A stretch of 64,000 nt of DNA, from the NCBI GenBank assembly GCA_026018925.1, contig JAKSZU010000011.1, positions 8,514,485 through 8,578,484 of the forward strand, in the 5' to 3' direction. Source of the stretch: Tupaia tana (Eukaryota > Chordata > Mammalia > Scandentia > Tupaiidae). Numbering within the stretch: the stretch's first letter is position 1; each line of letters opens with the position of its first letter. The notes below the pieces were generated by a model, which did not search any database, was not told where the DNA came from, and saw only the letters and a list, made by a program, of their open reading frames with translations. Shown here in pieces: positions 10,870 through 21,005 of this stretch. The position numbers were made by a program, and so were the translations under genes.

Positions 10870-12740
10870 GGAAAGAAAAAAACCTGAATTATTTTTGTTA
10901 AGAGACTGGTAAACAAAATATTAAACACCGACGGACAAGTACCTCTTCAATAGAACTGCTGTTACACACAGTTTTTGAAAACTTGGATTTGGTCTCTTAA
11001 CAAAGCAAACTTCAGTTACTGTTTCTTTACCTCTCCACCCTCCCCTTTTATTTTTTGCATGTTTTGGGGGGAATTTTCCTCATGATATTTTGCAATTTTA
11101 TTATCCCTAGTGGAAATTCAATCTGCAAGTCCAATTCTATTTTTATTTGGATTCTAAGTATTTAGTTACTTAAGAGCCGTATCTTGTTCTTAAACTTGGG
11201 AAAACTTGTGATTTTGTAGCCACTAAGTGAGCAATTTTTTGCTTAAATTGTTGTCTGGAATGGTCATCGTGCTCAAGCTGTATGTGCAAGCAGCCCTTAC
11301 AGTAGTGAGTAGGGGATGGCTCTCTGGCCTTGTGTGTTGGTTAGGAAGAATGTGACAACCATGCCCTGGTCTGCCTTGTTACGTGACGATGAAATCTCTT
11401 GTTCCATCCCCCACAATGCCACCCATATTTACCTTCCCTGTACACAACACACACACACACACACACACACACACGTATATACTTAGGAATCTCTAAGCAG
11501 GAGAACCCAAATAACTTAGGAAAACTAACTACACATTAAGAAATACATGTGATAGAAACTTCCCTAGTCTGATGGTCAGCAGAAACAGTGACATCTCTTC
11601 TCTCTCTTTTGAATATCCAGTGAGATAAAAAAAAAAACTATTTTTGCTTTCTTTGTGGACTGGACTGAACTTTAACTGTCTATATTGAGGGGTCTTTGGG
11701 GAAAGAAGAGGAAGAGAAGGTGATGGTGGGGGAAGTGTCTCCTAGTTCGCATTCTATGACTTTCATTCATAGCCTTGGAGAACCAAACCCACTAGGTATT
11801 TGGGCAAGTGGGGCCCTCGCTGAGCATGGCATGAGAGGGGCTCCACTACACGGGGGCTCAGGCTATAATAGAGCTGCCATCATGGAACACACAGTGAGGT
11901 CCTTACTGGGTGGGATGACATGGAATTTTAAGCAGAAGATCATGTTTCATTTTGCAAGTGTCTGTCTGGATTAATGAAGTTAGCTGTCTAGGGGTATCCC
12001 CTGAAACATGGTCTCTAGTGCAGCTTCCTGTTCATGCTCCTGTTTAACAGACTTCAGAGATTACTGTCTCCTAGGGCTCAGATATGGTGCCAGTCATTCA
12101 GTCTCTCATCACCCTCTGCTCTTTCTCTGATGGCCTCTTGTTGCTTCCCTCCATGCCTTAAGCACAATAGCTACCTCTCAATTCATGGGGTACCACTGTT
12201 TTTTTTTTTTTATAGAAGGAATGCTTTGAAATTGCTCCGGAAAGAGCTAGTTCTGCCTGGTCCCTGATCTACAAGTGGCATCTGCCAGTGAAATGCCTCT
12301 TTCCCAATTTGTGAGCTATGCATATTTGTCATGGGGCCACGATTAGTGAGTTTGCAAGGGGCAGGTCTGTCTACTGCCTCCTGGTTTGCTCCTGGAGTTT
12401 TGTTGTTGTTGTTTTCTCACCTTTAGAAGCTCCACAGATGACTAGAAACCAGTGGAGAAATTATTTTAGGGTTATTTGTCCCCTCCCATCATCCTAGATA
12501 AGCTGGATAGGTTTCATTCAATCAATTGAGAAGTCTTAAAAGCAGAGCTGAGGTTTTCTGAAAAGAAATTTTGCTTGTGGATAGACGCTTCTTTGTGTTC
12601 CTGAGAGGTCCAGTCTGCCCTTCCTGGTGACGTGCCTTAGACAATCCAGCAATCATGTAAGCCAGCTCCTCCTACTAAGTTTCATCATATATATTGTCCT
12701 CTGGCTTCATCCTCCAGTTGAGCCCTGACAGATCCAACAT
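10870..12740. other. Unique DNA with (AC)n
   Basis: The longest repeat-poor stretch in the left third. It holds an AC repeat at 11446-11475 and homopolymers near 11620 and 12190. The open frames at 11696-11974 and 12034-12267 show no domain and no splice or polyA context I can defend. Confidence 0.45.
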
Positions 12741-12782
12741 ATGCAGGGACTTCAAAAAAAGTTGGTTAAAAAACAAAATGAA

Positions 12783-13023
12783 GGGGCTAGCAGGTGGTGA
12801 AGTGGTTAAGGTTCTGGACTCACACATGGTCTACCATGGTTTAAACCCCAGGTCCAGCAGCTTAAAACTCGCTCCAGGCATCTCTGTGTGTGTCCAAAAT
12901 CCCGAGAGGAGAACGAAAGAGAAGGGATTGCAGTGTGGCCATCCCCTTTGGGGAGTGATTTCTCGCTTTCTGTCTCTCCAATGAGAGTACGTACCCGATA
13001 GTAAAAATCTCTCAAAAAAAAAA
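12783..13023 (+). mobile_element. SINE-A
   Basis: It has the head GGGGCTAGCAGGTGGTG, box B GGTTTAAACCC, the central CATCCCCTTTGGGGAG hairpin and a 3' end GATAGTAAAAATCTCTC plus A tail. It lies inside the mariner-type MITE. Confidence 0.9.
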
Positions 13024-13120
13024 AGGGAAAAAAATTAAAGTAGAAGCTCATTTTGATACAAAAATATGTGATCTATACATAGGTTTTTCATAACATGCAT
13101 TTTTCATAAACTTTTTGAAG
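12998..13120 (+). repeat. Direct repeat, copy 1 (SINE tail plus MITE)
   Basis: It spans the last bases of the SINE-A (ATAGTAAAAATCTCTC, A tail) and about 95 bp of the MITE to CTTTTTGAAG. It is nearly identical to 13669-13792. Confidence 0.85.
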
Positions 13121-13139
13121 ACTTCTTCATATATGATGT

Positions 13140-13250
13140 CAATTTCAGTCTACTTTATGAGCAAAAGAGGAAGAAAGAAAAGAAGGAAAGGAGGAAAAGA
13201 GGAAAGGAAGGAAGAAGAAAGAGAAGAGAAACGAATAAATGTTCTTGAAA
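13140..13250 (+). repeat. Purine-rich (GGAAA)n tract
   Basis: About 110 bp of almost only G and A in GGAAA/GAAGAAA units. Confidence 0.85.
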
Positions 13251-13668
13251 GAAGAAATAAATACAATTATTTGTGTGTATATCATTGAAAACTAGATACC
13301 AAATCATATCTCAAAAACACATATTTGAATGAAAGTAGGAAGTGATGAATATGTGATAGAATTTTATATACATTGTAAAATATTTTTTCATTGTATATCA
13401 TTTGTTTATACATACATATGCAGTAAACTGGGCTGACCACTTACGAATTCACACTAGCTGTTACTATGGTATAACAGAGGAAAGAGCAGTTAATTCCAAC
13501 AGGAAAGAGTAACAAAGGTTTCACACAATATGCAAAAAATGAAAAAGGTGAAGAAACTAAATTTTATAGTGTAAGTGCAAGAAATGCAAGATGTTTTCAA
13601 AGACATTAACACATTTAATAAAGGCCTCTTTCTGAGGTTTTAAGGATTTTAAAGTGTTAATAAGAGAA
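13251..13668. other. Unique AT-rich DNA between the two direct repeats
   Basis: No gene or repeat family is recognised. Confidence 0.4.
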
Positions 13669-13792
13669 GATAAGTAAAAATCTCTCAGAAAAAAGGGAAA
13701 AAAATTTAAAGTAGAAGCTCATTTTGATACAAAAAAATTGTGATCTATACATAGGTTTTTCATAACATGAATTTTTCATAAACTTTTTGAAG
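13669..13792 (+). repeat. Direct repeat, copy 2 (SINE tail plus MITE, no SINE body)
   Basis: It starts inside a SINE tail (AAGTAAAAATCTCTC) with no SINE body before it, then runs through the same MITE segment and stops at CTTTTTGAAG. It therefore arose by duplication after the SINE had entered the MITE at 12783. Confidence 0.85.
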
Positions 13793-13898
13793 GCTGAGCT
13801 ATGAAAGTACATAAACAAAAATATGTAGGCATGAAAGTGTGTGGAGTGTTTGTGGAAAAAGCCCTGACTGTCTGCAGCACATGGTTATGAAAAAGTGG

Positions 13899-13992
13899 AT
13901 GGGGCTGGCAAGTTGCATGGTGGTTGGAGATGCTGGACTCCCACATGGCCAACCACGGTTCAAGTCTCGGACCTGGTGGCTTGCTTTCTCAC

Positions 13993-14033
<41 letters not shown>

Positions 14034-14107
14034 CTCTCTGATCAAGCTGGAAAATAATAATGACAATAATAATAAATAAAGTTAAATAAAATAATTCTTT
14101 AAATAAA
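13899..14107 (+). mobile_element. SINE-B with (CT)n
   Basis: The head is GGGGCTGGCAAGTTGCATGG and box B is GGTTCAAGTCTCGG. GTGGCTTGCTTTCTCAC then leads straight into a CT run (13998-14028). The tail is ATAAAGTTAAATAAAATAATTC. Confidence 0.92.
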
Positions 14108-14295
14108 AGAAAAAGTGGAGGAGGAGAATATGGGTCTTGAATGTCAAGTTAGGGAGGATGATATTATTCTGAAGGCTGTCAGAAGAGTTCGTTGACACAA
14201 TAACAAAGATTTTGCTCAGTCTAAAACTGACTTATGAAAATCTAATAATAATAGATGTATAATTACTATTAATAAAACTGGTACCTCAAAACTAA

Positions 14296-14352
14296 ATATA
14301 GATAGGTAGGTAGGTAGATAGATAGATAGATAGATAGATAGAGAGATAGATC
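14296..14352 (+). repeat. (TAGA/TAGG)n microsatellite
   Basis: TAGG units followed by TAGA units; a tetranucleotide array of about 55 bp. Confidence 0.9.
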
Positions 14353-14414
14353 GATCATAGGACTTGAAGTTCACAGTGTTTGGAAAATAATTGATAAGAA
14401 TATAAGGGGGAAGG

Positions 14415-14585
14415 GGTGTGTGGCAGGTGGCATGGTGGTTCAGGTGCTAGATTCCAAAATGGCCAACTGTGGTTTGAGTTCCAGACCTGGTGATTTGCTT
14501 TCTTGCTTTCCCTCTCTCTGTCTCTCTCTGATCAAATTAAAAAATAATAATAACAAATGGAGTTAAAAAATAATCTAACAACAAA
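14415..14585 (+). mobile_element. SINE-B
   Basis: GTGTGGCAGGTGGCATGGTG head, box B GGTTTGAGTTCCAG, GATTTGCTTTCTTGC, a short CT run, CTGATCAAATTAAAAAATAA tail. Confidence 0.9.
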
Positions 14586-14589
14586 AGAA

Positions 14590-15255
14590 ATGAATATAAA
14601 GGGGCATTGTTGCTATGATAAAAATAAGTTATAGTTCCTAGAAAGTATTGCAGCCAGCCCCCTGCAGTGAAAGTAACTAATATCTCCCTAGAGAGAGAGC
14701 ATTTTTCACTAGTTATTGAACTTCAGATTGTTTTTATGATGTTAACACCCAAGGGAAACATCTTAAAGGTGGTAATATCCCCTTTTGTTCTATTCTCTAT
14801 TCACTTCTTGTATACTCTTTTCCTTCCCTTTCTGCTGAAATTGGGGGTAAAATTTAAATTGGGTTTGAGTTTAAATAAGTCAGATACACACATTCCTCTC
14901 TTCCTTGGCTTTGAACAAGTCTGAGAAATCCCTTCTGGGTTCTTCCTTTGAAAAGTCACCCTTTGGCATCAAGCATTTCATCTAAGTCCTGAGAGTAAGA
15001 CTTTTGGTTTTACTGAAAAAGAGAAAGTTTTCACTTTCTATCCCTGGTTTATTTATAAACTCTGGTTACTAAGGTAGTGAAGGCCTTCTTTTCCTGTTTA
15101 GGAAAAGGTTCCATCTTTTGCATGCTTCTGGTCAAACTTGCTCTCTTTGTACTTCTAACTACTTCATCCTACGGGGTCTTCCCACATCTTCTAGGCCATT
15201 TTGGCTTTTAGTTCCCTGCCACAAGATTTGCTACTACACCCTTGTTACAAGTTGT
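14590..15255. other. Unique DNA
   Basis: No repeat family is recognised. The short open frame at 14667-14924 shows no domain. Confidence 0.4.
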
Positions 15256-15261
15256 TGTCTG

Positions 15262-15510
15262 GCTGGCTTCAGTAGTGCTGTGGTTAACCACAGTGCATTG
15301 GCAGCTAGATTCCACATGGCCTACCATGGTTCAAATCCTGGCCCTAGCCACTTGAAAAGCATGCAGGTGCAGGTCCATGCATGTCCAAGTTCCTGATGGA
15401 ACAGAGAAGTGAAAGAAAATGGACTATGGTATGACCAAATCCTGTTGAATGGTGCTTTCTCGCTTTCCCTCTCAGGCAAGTGCACATACCCCTTAGCAAT
15501 TTTTTTAAAG
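15262..15510 (+). mobile_element. SINE-C
   Basis: The head (CTGGCTTCAGTAGTGCTGTG), box B GGTTCAAATCCTGG and CCACTTGAAAAGCATGC are typical of the older type. The tail is CCCCTTAGCAATTTTTTTAAAG. Confidence 0.85.
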
Positions 15511-15985
15511 AAAGATATTCTTTGGAATTCTGTGTTTCGAATTATAGTACTTTTTTTTTTCTATTTTAATTACTTCTGCAATTACAAAAAAGAAAAACTA
15601 TATTCGCTTAGCTTTTTTCTAAATTGCCTCCTTTTGACCTCTTTTCTGCAAACTGACTCTTCATCAGGACACATGATTTATTCTTCTACTAATCAGCCAA
15701 AAAGGAAATGAGCTGGATTAGTATAAACCTATGCTGACTCTCAGTGATTAACACTTCTTTTGTCCCCACAAACACCATCTGTAGTGGGCAATCATGTTTG
15801 CCACCTTTAAACCTTCCTTACATTTTGGTTATTTCCCACATCATGAGCCCCATTTTTGCAAAGTAATAGCAAGAACTTGCGTATTCAGTCTCAGACAACC
15901 TAAGTAATAAAGTACAATCATGTAGTCTGAGTTTTTCCAATGAAATACAATGGTGGAAGACTTATTAGGAGTTTTCATAACTAGT
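15511..15985. other. Unique DNA
   Basis: No repeat is recognised; a T run at 15550-15560. Confidence 0.4.
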
Positions 15986-15988
15986 TAT

Positions 15989-16352
15989 AAAGAGTGAAGT
16001 GAGTCAGGCTATGAAAGAGAGACATTGTATGTCTCCACTTAACATATACCAACTATCCACACTCTATGATGGAAACTGAAAGGCTAGAGGATATAGATGC
16101 ATGGAAAATGGTGAGGAATTCTTAAGACAGTGTGGGAAAAGGTTGGGAGAACGGGAAGAGTATGAGAAAAGAAATTAAGCAGAAAAATAGGGAGGCAAGA
16201 CATTTATGGGACACAGAAATGGATTATAATCTGTTGATGATGATGTGTATAGTATCCTGAACTAGACTGGCATAAAGCGTATTTATATTGGGTAAATTCA
16301 CTTTACAAGCTAAGTGATGTATACTGATTTAATGTATAAAATAAATTAAAAT
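15989..16352 (+). mobile_element. L1 3'UTR-A, 5'-truncated
   Basis: It starts at GAGTGAAGTGAGTCAGGC and runs through GACATTGTATGTCTCCAC, GACATTTATGGGACACAG and TTTACAAGCTAAGTGATG to an A-rich tail. It aligns block for block with the 3' end of the L1 at 1-2219. Confidence 0.92.
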
Positions 16353-16366
16353 TTAAAAAAAAAATT

Positions 16367-16651
16367 TTTTTTTTTGGAGAGGTTTTCGCTATAGGGCACA
16401 TGAGCTCGCCAGACAGACAGAGAGAGACATAGAGACAGAAAGCGAGAAATCACCCCCCAGGGGGGGATGGTCACGCTGCAATCCCTTCTCCTCCATTCTC
16501 CTCTCGGGATCTTGATTCTCCTCTCAGGATCTTGGGCATGCACGCACACGCGCCAGGCGTGAGTTTTAAGCCACCGGGTTTGGGACGCGAACCGTGGTTG
16601 ACTACGTGGGAGTCCAGTGACATAGCCATTACGCTAACTGCTGGTTCCCAA
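16367..16651 (-). mobile_element. SINE-A with 22-bp internal duplication
   Basis: A near-consensus SINE inserted at the L1 A-tail. The block around GATCTTGATTCTCCTCTC is present twice where other copies have it once. This makes it about 22 bp longer, as in the copy at 18133-18419. Confidence 0.95.
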
Positions 16652-16805
16652 GAATTGTATTTTTTGACATGAAAGAATAATGTAGCCAAAAATCAAATAC
16701 AGAGTCTGATTCTGGGGCTGAATTGCAATAAAGGTTGAGTTCACAGGGTCATTATTACAATTAGGTGAAGTTCATAGCATTCATCATGCAAACCTCTGAT
16801 GGAGT

Positions 16806-17187
16806 TGTCTTAGTACATTTTCTGCTGCTATCGCTGAATATTACAGAGTGAGTCATTTATAAACAACAGGAATGTATTCAGCTCACAGTTCTGGAGGCTA
16901 GGAAGTCCAAGAGCATGGTACCAGCATTTAGGGTCATGCTGTGGAAGAAAAGCAGAAGGTAGAAGCAAATGCACAGACAGAGGGGAAAAAACTCAGGCCA
17001 AATTCATCCTTTTTATCACGAACTTACTCCCACATAACTAACTAACCCACTCCCTGTATGACAAAATTAATTCATTCAACAAGGCAGTACACTCATGACC
17101 TAATGGATTCTTAGTGACCCCACTTCTTAATTCTATGGTGATAATTATGTTTTGGGGACATTCAAATTATATTATTCTTTTTCTGGT
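16806..17187 (-). mobile_element. MaLR-type LTR (MST-like), 3' LTR
   Basis: The plus strand starts TGTCTTAGTACATTTTCTGC and contains TTATAAACAACAGGAATG, CACAGTTCTGGAGGCTAGG and CTAACTAACCCACTCC, then CTCATGACCTAATGG. These are the reverse-complement hallmarks of MST/MLT-type ERVL-MaLR LTRs. It is non-coding and old. Confidence 0.8.
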
Positions 17188-17611
17188 GTTCCCTCAACCA
17201 AGTCCCCATGTACTTCTCATATACAAAATTCATTCATTTCATACCAGTAACCCCAAAGTCTTAACTTATTCTAGCATCAATTCAGAAGTCTGAAGTCTAG
17301 TTTCATCTGAATCAGATGAAAGTACAGTTCATCCTAAGGTGTATTCTTTTCAGCTGACAGCCTGTGAAATCTAAATGAATTATCTACTTCCAAAATACAA
17401 TGGTGGGAATGGCATAGGATAAACATTCTCATTCTGAAAGGAAGAAATAGGCAAGAAACAAGATTTAACTGGCCCCAAATAAGTCCAAAACCCATCAGAA
17501 AAACATTAAGTTGTAAAGCTGAAGAATACTCTCCAACTCCATGACCCAAATCCTGGGCACACTGGAGGGATCTGACTCCCAAACAAAGCCCATCTTTAAA
17601 TCATTTCTTTG

Positions 17612-17866
17612 AGGACCTGCAGACAGCATAATAGTTACATGCTGGACTCCCACACAGTCAACTGCAGTTCGAGTCTTGGACCCGATGGCTTAAAACTCAC
17701 AACAGGCTTGTGTGCATGCGTATCCAAGATCCCAAGAGGAGAATGGAGGAGAAGGGAGTGTGGCATGGCCATCCCTGCTGCAGAGTGATTTCTCATTTTC
17801 TGTGTCTCTCCATCTCTCCAATAAGCACATATGCCTTATAGCAAAAATGTCTCTAAAAAAAGAAAA
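17612..17866 (+). mobile_element. SINE-A in MaLR internal region
   Basis: GAGGACCTGCAGACAGC head, box B AGTTCGAGTC, tail GCCTTATAGCAAAAATG. AAATCATTTCTTT / AAATCATTGCTTT flank it as target duplication. Confidence 0.92.
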
Positions 17867-18132
17867 ATCATTGCTTTGTCCTGTGTCTCACTTTATGTGG
17901 TTAAAAGTAACCATTCAGGAGCCTGAATGATTTGCTGCTTAGATGTTTCTTCAGCCAGATCATAGTCTATTGCTCAGAAGGAATGCATCCCATAAAGCTC
18001 TCAGGCAGGAATGAATAGCAGCAAAGATCTTTGGTGCTATTTCACAAGGGTTACTTTTTCTCTCGTTCTCAGAACATCGTTCCTAGCTGGCTTGAGACCT
18101 CATCAGATTTGCCTTCATTGTCCATATATCTG

Positions 18133-18419
18133 TTTTTTTTTTTTTTTTTTGGAGAGATTTTCGCTATAGGGCACGTGCGCTCGCCAGACAGAGAGAGACA
18201 GAGAGACAGAAAGCGAGAAATCACCCCCCAGGGGGGATGGTCACGCTGCAATCCCTTCTCCCCCATTCTCCTCTTGGGATCTTGATTCTCCTCTCGGGAT
18301 CTTGGGCATTCACGCACATGCACCCGGCGTGAGTTTTAAGCCACCGGGTCCAGGACGCGAACCACGGTCGACTACATGGGAGTCCAGCGACATAGCCATT
18401 ATGCTAACTGCTGGTTCCC
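18133..18419 (-). mobile_element. SINE-A with 22-bp internal duplication, second copy
   Basis: An intact SINE with box B (GGTTCGCGTCC in minus sense) and T-run tail at 18132-18150. It carries the same duplicated CTTGATTCTCCTCTCGG block as 16367-16651. Confidence 0.95.
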
Positions 18420-18648
18420 TCTCTGCTTTTTGATAAGAACCATGTAAGTCATCTTTCAAGAGTCAGACATGCCCTTCAACTTTCTTCTTCTTTTGAACCC
18501 TCACTAGAATTACTTTTAATGCCCCTTTATGGCAATGCAGGCTTTTTTTAGCATGCACCTCCAGATTCTTCCAGTCTCTTCCCATTATCCACTTCCCTCC
18601 ACATTTTTCATGTATTATTTGTAGCAACAACCTTACTTCCCAATTTTC

Positions 18649-18960
18649 TGTCGTAGTTTATTTTTTGCTGCTAAAGCTAAATACCACAGGCTAGGGAATT
18701 TATAAACAATAATTGATTTGGTTCATGGTTTTGGAGGCTGGGAAATCCAAGGTATGGCATTGGCATCTCACAAGGGTGTCTCCTCTCTTAATACTGGTAC
18801 AATGGCAATTAAGTTGCAATATGGGTTTGATGGGGGCATTAGTCATGTCAGATAAAGAATTTTGCCTAGTTGAATGTTTGCTAAGAGCCAAAGAAGCATG
18901 AAATGAATGGTACAGGAAGTCGAAAATACAAACTAGAGCTTTATAAATTTTGTCCCCACC
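18649..18960 (-). mobile_element. MaLR-type LTR, 5' LTR, degraded
   Basis: The plus strand starts TGTCGTAGTTTATTTTTTGC, with GGGAATTTATAAACAATAAT and TTTTGGAGGCTGGGAAATCC matching the first LTR. The far end is too diverged to place exactly. Confidence 0.55.
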
Positions 18961-19049
18961 ATTTGCTTTTCCTATAATATATGTTGATGGTAGTGACTTT
19001 TACAATTTAGTACATTAATTAGAGATAATTAGTAACGAAAATAGTGGCC

Positions 19050-19215
19050 CAGCTCCAGTAGCACGTTGGATACCGCTGCTTGGTGAAGCTGCATGGGGAA
19101 TCTGAGTTAATTTTTCAACTCACCCTAAAATGTCATGCACAGTGACACATGCCTGCTGTCCTAGCTACTCATTAGGCTGAGGAAAGATGATAGCAAGGCT
19201 GTAGCCAGTGTGGGC
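19050..19215 (+). mobile_element. 7SL-derived (FLAM/Alu-like) SINE monomer, possible tRNA-like head
   Basis: CACATGCCTGCTGTCCTAGC, TAGGCTGAGGAAAGATG and TGGGCAACATTACTAAGACC follow 7SL RNA / Alu monomer order. The preceding part (19050-19125, TAGCACGTTGGATACC) might be a tRNA-like head. 7SL-derived SINEs are known from Euarchontoglires. Confidence 0.65.
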
Positions 19216-19417
19216 AACATTACTAAGACCCTCTCTCTCACACACACACATACAAACACACACACACTCATACACACAATTAACTAATTAAAAAAGAAAA
19301 GAAAATAGTGATTGAACAAGAGGAGGAATGATCATTACCCAGACTCTCTGTCTTCAATGCTCCCTTTGGAAAAGACGGTTAATCCTGCTTTTGATGATAT
19401 GAAGAAAATTTGGAACC

Positions 19418-19661
19418 TTTTTTTTTCTTTTAAGAGATTTTTGTCATAGGGCACGTGCACTCACCAGAGAGACAGAAGGTAAGACGCTCCCTAGCGAGGT
19501 TGGTCATGTTGCGATCTCTTTTCTTCCGTTCTCCTCTAGGGATCTTGGGCACTCACACACACATGCGCAATGTGAGATTTAAACTGCCAGGTCTGAGACT
19601 TGAACTGTGGTCCACTATGTGGGAGTACAGCAATGTAACCATTACACCATCTGCTGGATCC
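19418..19661 (-). mobile_element. SINE-A in left arm of inverted duplication
   Basis: It has a T run, then TTGTCATAGGGCACGTGC, through to CTGCTGGATCC. It sits at the same flank (AAATTTGGAACC / GGATTCCAAATTT) as the SINE in the other arm. It lacks the outer target-duplication copy that the right arm keeps. Confidence 0.93.
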
Positions 19662-20351
19662 TCATTACATTTTTTTTTAAATGAAAGTCACATTATTGTG
19701 TAACTGTTTCACATTCTAATCTTGTGAGTGCATTATTCAACCAAATATTTTATATATATATGTGTGTGTGTGTATATATATATATTTATATGTGTGTGTG
19801 TGTATATATATATATTTATATATGTATATATATATGTGTGTATATGTATATTTCATTATTTATCCTAACTAATCCTCTATGTCTAGTTCAAGCAGAAATA
19901 CTGATGAAAGTATAACCCATTTGCACAATCTCCAGGAGAGCCAAAGTCCTTCTCTGGAGGAAGTATATGACTCTGGAGTGAATATCAGAAGTTCTGGTAC
20001 CGGTGTTCTGAGCAACTGGATGCTTTACCATGTGCCTGCCGGAGGATGCATACATAGGTGTGACTTCTGACTTTTCTTGTTACTTCTGAATCCAAATGAT
20101 CTGACAGTGAATCTAATTACTAAATCTAGATTTATGACCGTATTCTTGAATGTGGAGATGTAATAAGTTTTTTTTGGGTTTTACCCCAGGAAGGTGGGAT
20201 ATTATCTCTTGATATGGAAAATAAGCAAAACCTTAGTACATGCTCTAAGATGTTCTACGGTCACAAATAAAAACCACCTACTACAGTCTCTCTGCTTTCA
20301 TATCCAAATTAACAAAACAATATGTTCTTTTCTAAAAGATTTCAAATTTTT
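19662..20351. other. Loop of the inverted duplication with (TA)n/(TG)n
   Basis: It holds alternating TATATA/TGTGTG at 19747-19851 and about 490 bp of unique DNA. No gene is seen. Confidence 0.7.
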
Positions 20352-20583
20352 GGGACCAGCAGATGGCGTAATGGTTACATCACTAGATTCCCACATAGCT
20401 AACCGCAGTTCAAGTTCCAGACCCAGCAGCTTAAAACTCACGCTGAACAGGTGTGTGTGTGTGTCCAAGATCTCCAGAGGAGAATGGAGGAGAAGGGATT
20501 GCGGCGTGGTCATCCTCTCTGAGGGGTGACTTTTTTGTGTTCTGTCTCTCTGGTGAGTGCATATGCCCTGACACAAAAATCGC

Positions 20584-20611
<28 letters not shown>
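20352..20611 (+). mobile_element. SINE-A in right arm
   Basis: GGGACCAGCAGATGGCG head, box B AGTTCAAGTTCC, and a 30-bp A tail. The target duplication GATTTCAAATTTT / GATTCCAAATTTTC lies at 20339 and 20613. Confidence 0.95.
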
Positions 20612-20615
<4 letters not shown>

Positions 20616-20990
20616 TCCAAATTTTCTTCATATCATCAAAAGCAGGATTAGTTTTTTTTCCAAAGTGGAGCATTGAAGACAGAGAGCCTGGGTAATGATC
20701 ATTCCTCCTCTAGTTCAATCACTATTTTCTTTTCTTTTTTAATTAGTTAATTGTGTGTATGAGTGTGTGTGTGTATGTGTGTGTGTGAGAGAGAGAGGGT
20801 CTTAGTATGTTGCCCACACTGGCTACAACCTTGCTATCATCTTTCCTCAGCCTAGTGAGTAGCTAGGACAGCAGGCATGTGTCACTGTGCATGACGTTTT
20901 AGGGTGAGTTGAAAAGTTAACTCAGACTCCCCATGCGGCTTCACCAAGCAGCGGTATCCAACGTGCTACTGGAGCTGGGCCACTATTTTC
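20352..20990 (-). repeat. Inverted duplication, right arm
   Basis: Mirror image of 19037-19661: sense SINE-A with A tail, CCAAATTTTCTTCATATC, TGATCATTCCTCCTCTAG, (TG)n, antisense 7SL-like segment, GAGCTGGGCCACTATTTTC. Confidence 0.93.
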
Positions 20991-21005
20991 TTCATTAATC
21001 ATAAG

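Larger units (their letters stand above)
12742..13130. mobile_element. Mariner-type MITE split by SINE-A
   Basis: The left end is GGGACTTCAAAAAAAGTTGG and the right end CTTTTTGAAGACTTCTTCA, forming imperfect inverted repeats. TA lies just outside both ends (12740-12741 and 13131-13132), as expected for Tc1/mariner insertion. A SINE interrupts it at 12783. Confidence 0.75.
17188..18648 (-). mobile_element. MaLR internal region, degenerate
   Basis: Between two antisense LTRs, the plus strand has CCCAAAGTCTTAACTTATTC, CAATGGTGGGAATGGC, CTGAATGATTTGCTGC and CTTTTGAACCCTCACTAG. These are in the order I know for MaLR internal sequence. No open reading frame survives. Two SINE-A copies interrupt it (17612 and 18133). 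Confidence 0.7.
19037..19661 (+). repeat. Inverted duplication, left arm
   Basis: It begins GAAAATAGTGGCCCAGC and reads through a 7SL-like segment, a (CA)n, CAAGAGGAGGAATGATC and GATATGAAGAAAATTTGG, ending in an antisense SINE-A. Every block reappears reverse-complemented at 20352-20990, in mirror order. Confidence 0.93.
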
